Assembly (NCBI RefSeq): GCF_026151205.1
Contig: NC_087082.1
Location: forward strand, 13,053,865 to 13,117,864
DNA from: Bolinopsis microptera
Taxonomy: Eukaryota; Ctenophora; Tentaculata; Lobata; Bolinopsidae
Length of the DNA stretch: 64,000 nucleotides
Reading direction: 5' to 3'
The notes under the pieces were generated by a model. That model did not search any database. It saw only the letters and a list, made by a program, of their open reading frames with translations, and had not been told where the DNA came from. Position numbers and translations under genes: made by a program. This document shows, piece by piece, positions 60,301 through 64,000 of this stretch. The first letter of the stretch is position 1; each line of letters begins with the position of its first letter.

Positions 60301-63300
60301 ACCCCATTGGCGGGGGCTTGGGGGGCGCAGCCCCCGGTAAAATTTTGCGAAATAGGGTGTTTTAGGCTAAATTGAAAGTTTAATGAATTTACGAAAATGA
60401 ATGGTTTGGCATAATCATTGCCTACAATCCTGACCTGAGTAATTTTCCCCTTTGAGACTTTATTTTGGGTTGTAAATTGAGTTTATCGAGAGGAAGTGAA
60501 AAATCTCTTGTTCAAATTTGGATTTGAAGCCAATTGTTTGTGCAGAAAGCGCACGATTTTAAGGGAAAAAATGTATGTTTGCTTTTAATTTTTATGGTCC
60601 TGTCGGCACCTGAAATCGACGAAATCTGCAGGGGTGAGCAAAGTTGAAGCAGGACCAGTACCTCTCAACAGGAGAGTGAGTGGGGTGAGGATGGAACAGA
60701 TCAGTGCGCAGGTCGACAGGGAGAAGTATGTCATTACCAGATCACTCCAGGGTGTGGAGGTTCTTCCCTCTTCCATCAAATCTTCGTATTCACTCTTTGA
60801 GCCTAGGTATCCTCTTCTGCCATCTTCTATTAGCCATGTTATAATGGACACAGCTGCTGTACTCACGTAAATGCTAGTCAATAGAAAGATGGTCCAGCTA
60901 GCCTTTCCCACGAGAATGCTTTCTTGGCATGTGGCACAACTGCAATATCATGAGAAGAAAGCAAAGCACCGTCGGTAAAGCAGTCGGTAAAATATACTGG
61001 ATAAGATTTCCAAGTTGATAAGCGGTATAGCTTGCAGCATACTGCTCGTTATGCATGCTTAGAAGAACAAGCCCAAAACCCGGCTCACCTTTTAAAACCA
61101 ATGTCTTCATCAAGTTAACCTTGTTGTCCATCCTCCTACTTTTAGTGAACTGCCACAAGTCTGTTGCAACAATAATCATCCATGAGACCATGTAACTAAC
61201 TGTGCCCAGGGTAAGAGCTTTTTCAATTTATTCTGTGTAGCGGTCTTACGATTTGTATGTACCGGACGACACCCAACACACAGTTCATGAAGACACTCAT
61301 CCTGATAGCAACAGCCAACAAAAAATAGCTGATGTAGGTTGGGACCGTTATGTAGGACATTCCACTTCCCTCCGAGATCATCAGATAAAGAATGGGGCTT
61401 TGTAAAAGAACTCCTAATCCTACAAAGAAATCTGCCAGTCCATTTTGGAGATACAAGACATGCACTAATTTTTTGTTGGTGTGAGTTTTAACCCTGAAGT
61501 ATGCCATTATGACGCTAAGCCCTAAGGACAATACAACATATAGATAACAAGACATTAGCTGTGGTGAGGGTCATGAGGCTGGCTTTGTTCAGGCTTTCTG
61601 AATCGGAGGAGTTCAACTTTATCCCATTTTCCATCAATATCATCGATTTAAATGTAACTACTGGAATATATATAATACATTCTCTTCCGATGGAATCCCA
61701 TGATACATCCCATTGCATGCTCATTTTCGGTGTTAAGAACTGACTATCAGAATAGGCTCCATACATCTCGTTTGTTGGGATACAATATTCTACGGTTACC
61801 AGTAACAGTCCTAACCTTGTAAATTAAAAAAAATTAACAACATTTGAAACGAACAATTAATAGAAAGTACAGCTCAGATAGTACAATACTAGATTCTATT
61901 GAATCACTTATTTGTATGAAGTTTGTTGGGAATGAAGTAAGTCTTACAATAGAATTTTATTGTATTGTTACCAACTTTAAACCAGGCTTGTCCGCCGTGG
62001 CTAAATGGATCGGCGGCGGCGTTTCACTAAAATTACACCGGCGGCGGCGGCGTACGCCGGCGTGAGCCGTGAAATCAAGGCCAACTAAATTGAGGTCTAT
62101 GAAATATGAATATGATCATGTACTTAATTTGGGTAATTTAGACTTAACTTCGACAAATGATGTTGGTATATTGTTATGGTATTATCTGCTATCAAATAAA
62201 AGTTGAGACAAATTGATACAATTATTTTAATTAAGGTAAAATATATAAACAATAAATCATTGCCGAAATCAATGGATCTCTCAATATTTTTTGTTGGAAA
62301 CAAAATCATAGTTTTTAGAACAAAACAGTGTATATTTGAAATTCTTAACATTCATTCTAGATCGCTGACTAGAAAGAATTAAACCTGCAGCCGACTAGGT
62401 TCTTTCAATTTCCGCACTACTGGCAGGTATACAATGCACTATTCTTACTATGTTTGAGAGTATTGGGAAAGTTTTTTGCCTATCGGCCCAAAATCTTAAA
62501 AGTTCGAATTGTAAAATTTCTTCTTCAGTCAAACTTATGAGTAGGTATCTGCTCAGTTCTTCTGATAATCAATATTGTTAAGTTAGCTAAAGGTGTGTAT
62601 CATGTGTTTGTTGCCCCTAGCCGCTAATCGCTATCAGTAACACTGATATCTTCAAATGAAGACAGAATTATTTTGAAGTCAGAAAATGCACGCCGTACGC
62701 CGATGTACGCCGGGGTGTATCGGCGGCGTTCGGCGTGGCAAAATCACCCGGCGGCGGCGGCGTTCGGCGGCGGCGGACAAGCCTGCTTTAAACAAAGCAA
62801 CGATTTATCTGGCCAAACCACGACTCGTGAGACAAAGACGTTTGTCTAAATTTCAATGGAACTATTTGATGAAACAATTGTTTATTTTCAATTTGACCAC
62901 TTACTTAATTATTGTATTAATTTGTACAGTATCGTTGTGGAACACAACAAGAAAATTGAGAATAATCTTGTGCGAGGGTATAAGGGACCCAGATGTCGTT
63001 TCTAACCCAAATTAAAACGTTAAGGCCAGCATATCTAAAAAATACCTCAAACTGATTCCGCCTTGTTAGACACAGGGGTGGCATATAAAAATATAAGTGG
63101 GGAGGATGTGGAATCACGCTATTAGCCGTTCTCCGCACATAATCGCAATATTTTCCGCATTCAAAAAGATTGTCTTCCGACATTCATCAACCTAATTTGA
63201 TTACACTTCTCCAGGTCCTGACTGCAGAAGCATTGCTGTTGATTGCTGTAATGAAGATGGCGGTTAAGCGCTGCATCAAGCACTACTTGAAAGCAGGTAG

Positions 63301-64000
63301 ATAACACTGCTATAAACTTATCATTTTCTGTGATGTAAACGAGGGAGGGGGGATGACTGAATCACAAACATATCCTGATTTATCCCAAAACTTTCTTCCG
63401 TATGAGACAATTTGATATTAAACAAGAAATCAAATTGTCAGTATAAATGATAGGTCAGGAATTTGATTAGTAACTCAGGAGTTTGATTAGTAACTCAGGA
63501 GTTTGATTAGTTACTCAGGAGTTTGATTAGTTACTCAGGAGTTTGATTAGTTACTCAGGAGTTTGATTAGTTACTCAGGAGTTTGATTAGTAACTCAGGA
63601 GTTTGATTATTTACTCAGGAGTTTGATTAGTTACTCAGGAGTTTGATTAGTTACTCAGGAGTTTGATTAGTTACTCAGGAGTTTGATTAGTTACTCAGGA
63701 GTTTGATTAGTTACTCAGGAGTTTGATTAGTTACTCAGGAGTTTGATTAGTTACTCAGCAATATGATTAGCAAAAATATCAGCACTGCTACTAATATAAC
63801 TGAAGTTGCATAATATTTTTAATAATACCTATTACTTTACAATTTACATGTCATACATAGCGAAGCTTTTATGATTTTGAGAATACACCTCAATGTATAC
63901 CTCCCAGGGAGTGCCTCCCTGTTAAGCTGTTGTTGCAGTTTTAAACTTAATTTTAATTTAGAATATGAAGGGTATATCTCACTTGTTTCAGGTATGAATT
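57398..64000 (+). CDS. Unidentified multi-exon gene, 5' part, runs off the window
   Basis: Exons in phase: 57398(or 57394)-57492, 57790-57838, 58236-58370, 63215-63296 and a start at 63992. The peptide begins MEECESKIKDVFVSFFKECG, continues NHGPYNPKTSIACCYMKC, then NEEAIKESYSYVKETHNMLL, FGTPVEKLVLK, VLTAEALLLIAVMKMAVKR and HYLKAGMN. Each boundary has a good GT/AG: GG|G makes Gly across intron 1, CTC AAA|GTC across intron 3 and G|GT across intron 4. The composition is helical and soluble, resembling an alpha-solenoid, but I do not recognise the family. The first ATG at 57398 may be the start codon or internal, since an AG acceptor lies just upstream (57393). The missing 3' part should identify it. 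Confidence 0.6.
58553..59282. mobile_element. Mariner-type non-autonomous element (730 bp)
   Basis: TA at 58551-58552 and 59283-59284. Perfect 34 bp TIRs beginning CAGGGTGGGCCAAAAGTCAG and ending CGTTGG. The interior has no transposase; its short open frames are not recognised. Lies in intron 3 of the right-hand gene. Confidence 0.92.
59283..60180. other. Intron of the right-hand gene, no gene
   Basis: AT-rich with no recognised coding or repeat structure. Confidence 0.45.
60186..60335 (+). repeat. GC-rich dispersed repeat fragment with poly-G
   Basis: GGCACGTAGCCAGGATTTTT followed by about 18 G and then GGGGGCGCAGCC-type units. I recall this CGTAGCCAGG-poly-G signature from repeats in many invertebrate genomes, probably ends of DNA transposons. 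Only one end is visible here. Confidence 0.55.
60585..61766 (-). pseudogene. Class A GPCR pseudogene, antisense in an intron of the right-hand gene
   Basis: Minus-strand segments in successive frames give a seven-TM receptor in the right order. Segment 61766-61515 has the N-terminus and the start of TM1 (LMTLTTANVLLSICCIVL). Segment 61555-61223 has TM1-TM3 (GLSVIMAYFRVKTH, QNGLADFFVGLG, GVVRYIQIVRPLHR). Segment 61191-60898 has TM4-TM5. Segment 60911-60585 has TM6-TM7. Frame changes fall in TM1 (about 61530), in loop 2 just after RPLHRIN (about 61225) and in loop 3 (about 60905). DRY is VRY and the TM7 NPxxY is degraded (ILTPLTLLL). Three frame breaks plus decayed motifs argue for a dead gene rather than one with tiny introns. 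It lies in the 4.8 kb third intron of the unidentified gene, on the opposite strand. Confidence 0.75.
61983..62785. mobile_element. hAT-like non-autonomous element, 803 bp, 8 bp target duplication
   Basis: Flanked by CTTTAAAC at 61975-61982 and 62786-62793. TIRs CAGGCTTGTCCGCCG and CGGCGGACAAGCCTG, exact inverses. Subterminal GGCGGCGGCG repeats at both ends contrast with the AT-rich middle. No transposase. Confidence 0.92.
63461..63760 (+). repeat. 15 x 20 bp minisatellite
   Basis: Fifteen head-to-tail copies of GTTTGATTAGTTACTCAGGA, with a few TTA/TAA differences at the same position. Near-identity implies recent expansion. Located in the intron before the exon at 63992. Confidence 0.97.

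Noticed and set aside
61500-61560. A 32 bp GT-AG intron in TM1 of the right-hand GPCR
   Set aside because: Too short for a metazoan spliceosomal intron, and two further frame breaks remain, so a pseudogene is simpler.
63461-63760. CRISPR-like array
   Set aside because: Units are directly adjacent with no unique spacers, and the genome is eukaryotic.

Overview
This is a 64 kb window of animal nuclear DNA. It is AT-rich, genes are split by GT-AG introns, coding density is low, and transposon debris is abundant. The gene content is an axonemal radial-spoke protein, class A GPCRs, an SRCR-domain surface protein, an RTE-like LINE, Helitrons, hAT- and mariner-type MITEs, and a repeat protein family that I associate with cnidarians, sponges and arthropods. 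This suggests an early-branching metazoan such as a cnidarian or sponge. I cannot name the species.

Layout: (1) 1-3.5 kb holds repeat debris, including a 103 bp MITE with an 8 bp target duplication and a fragment of a retroelement-type protein. (2) 3.55-50.13 kb is one very large plus-strand gene, an RSPH10B orthologue (MORN-repeat radial spoke head protein). I could trace about 20 exons, most joining in consistent reading phase. Seven MORN exons lie within 2.8 kb; the rest are scattered over 44 kb. (3) Its introns hold other things: an intact antisense class A GPCR (6.96-8.26 kb), hAT-like and mariner-like MITEs, two Helitrons, a 4.25 kb long-TIR DNA transposon relic (27.57-31.82 kb) encoding a FEN/PIN-like nuclease and a CXC-type cysteine motif, a 2.3 kb array built on the palindrome AGCGCTTATAAGCGCT, and an intronless plus-strand gene for a secreted or GPI-type SRCR + Ly6/uPAR-like protein. 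(4) 50.38-53.38 kb is a slightly 5'-truncated, otherwise open RTE-like LINE on the minus strand, directly downstream of RSPH10B. (5) 53.4-57.4 kb is nested repeat sequence. (6) 57.4 kb to the window end is the 5' part of an unidentified plus-strand gene (at least five exons). Its 4.8 kb third intron holds an antisense GPCR pseudogene, a mariner-like MITE and a hAT-like element; its fourth intron has a 15 x 20 bp minisatellite.

The host genes do not form a pathway. RSPH10B belongs to motile cilia; the GPCRs and the SRCR-LU protein are cell-surface molecules. The shared architectural theme is nesting: two GPCR loci and one surface-protein gene sit inside introns of larger genes, and repeat insertions account for most of the intron length.
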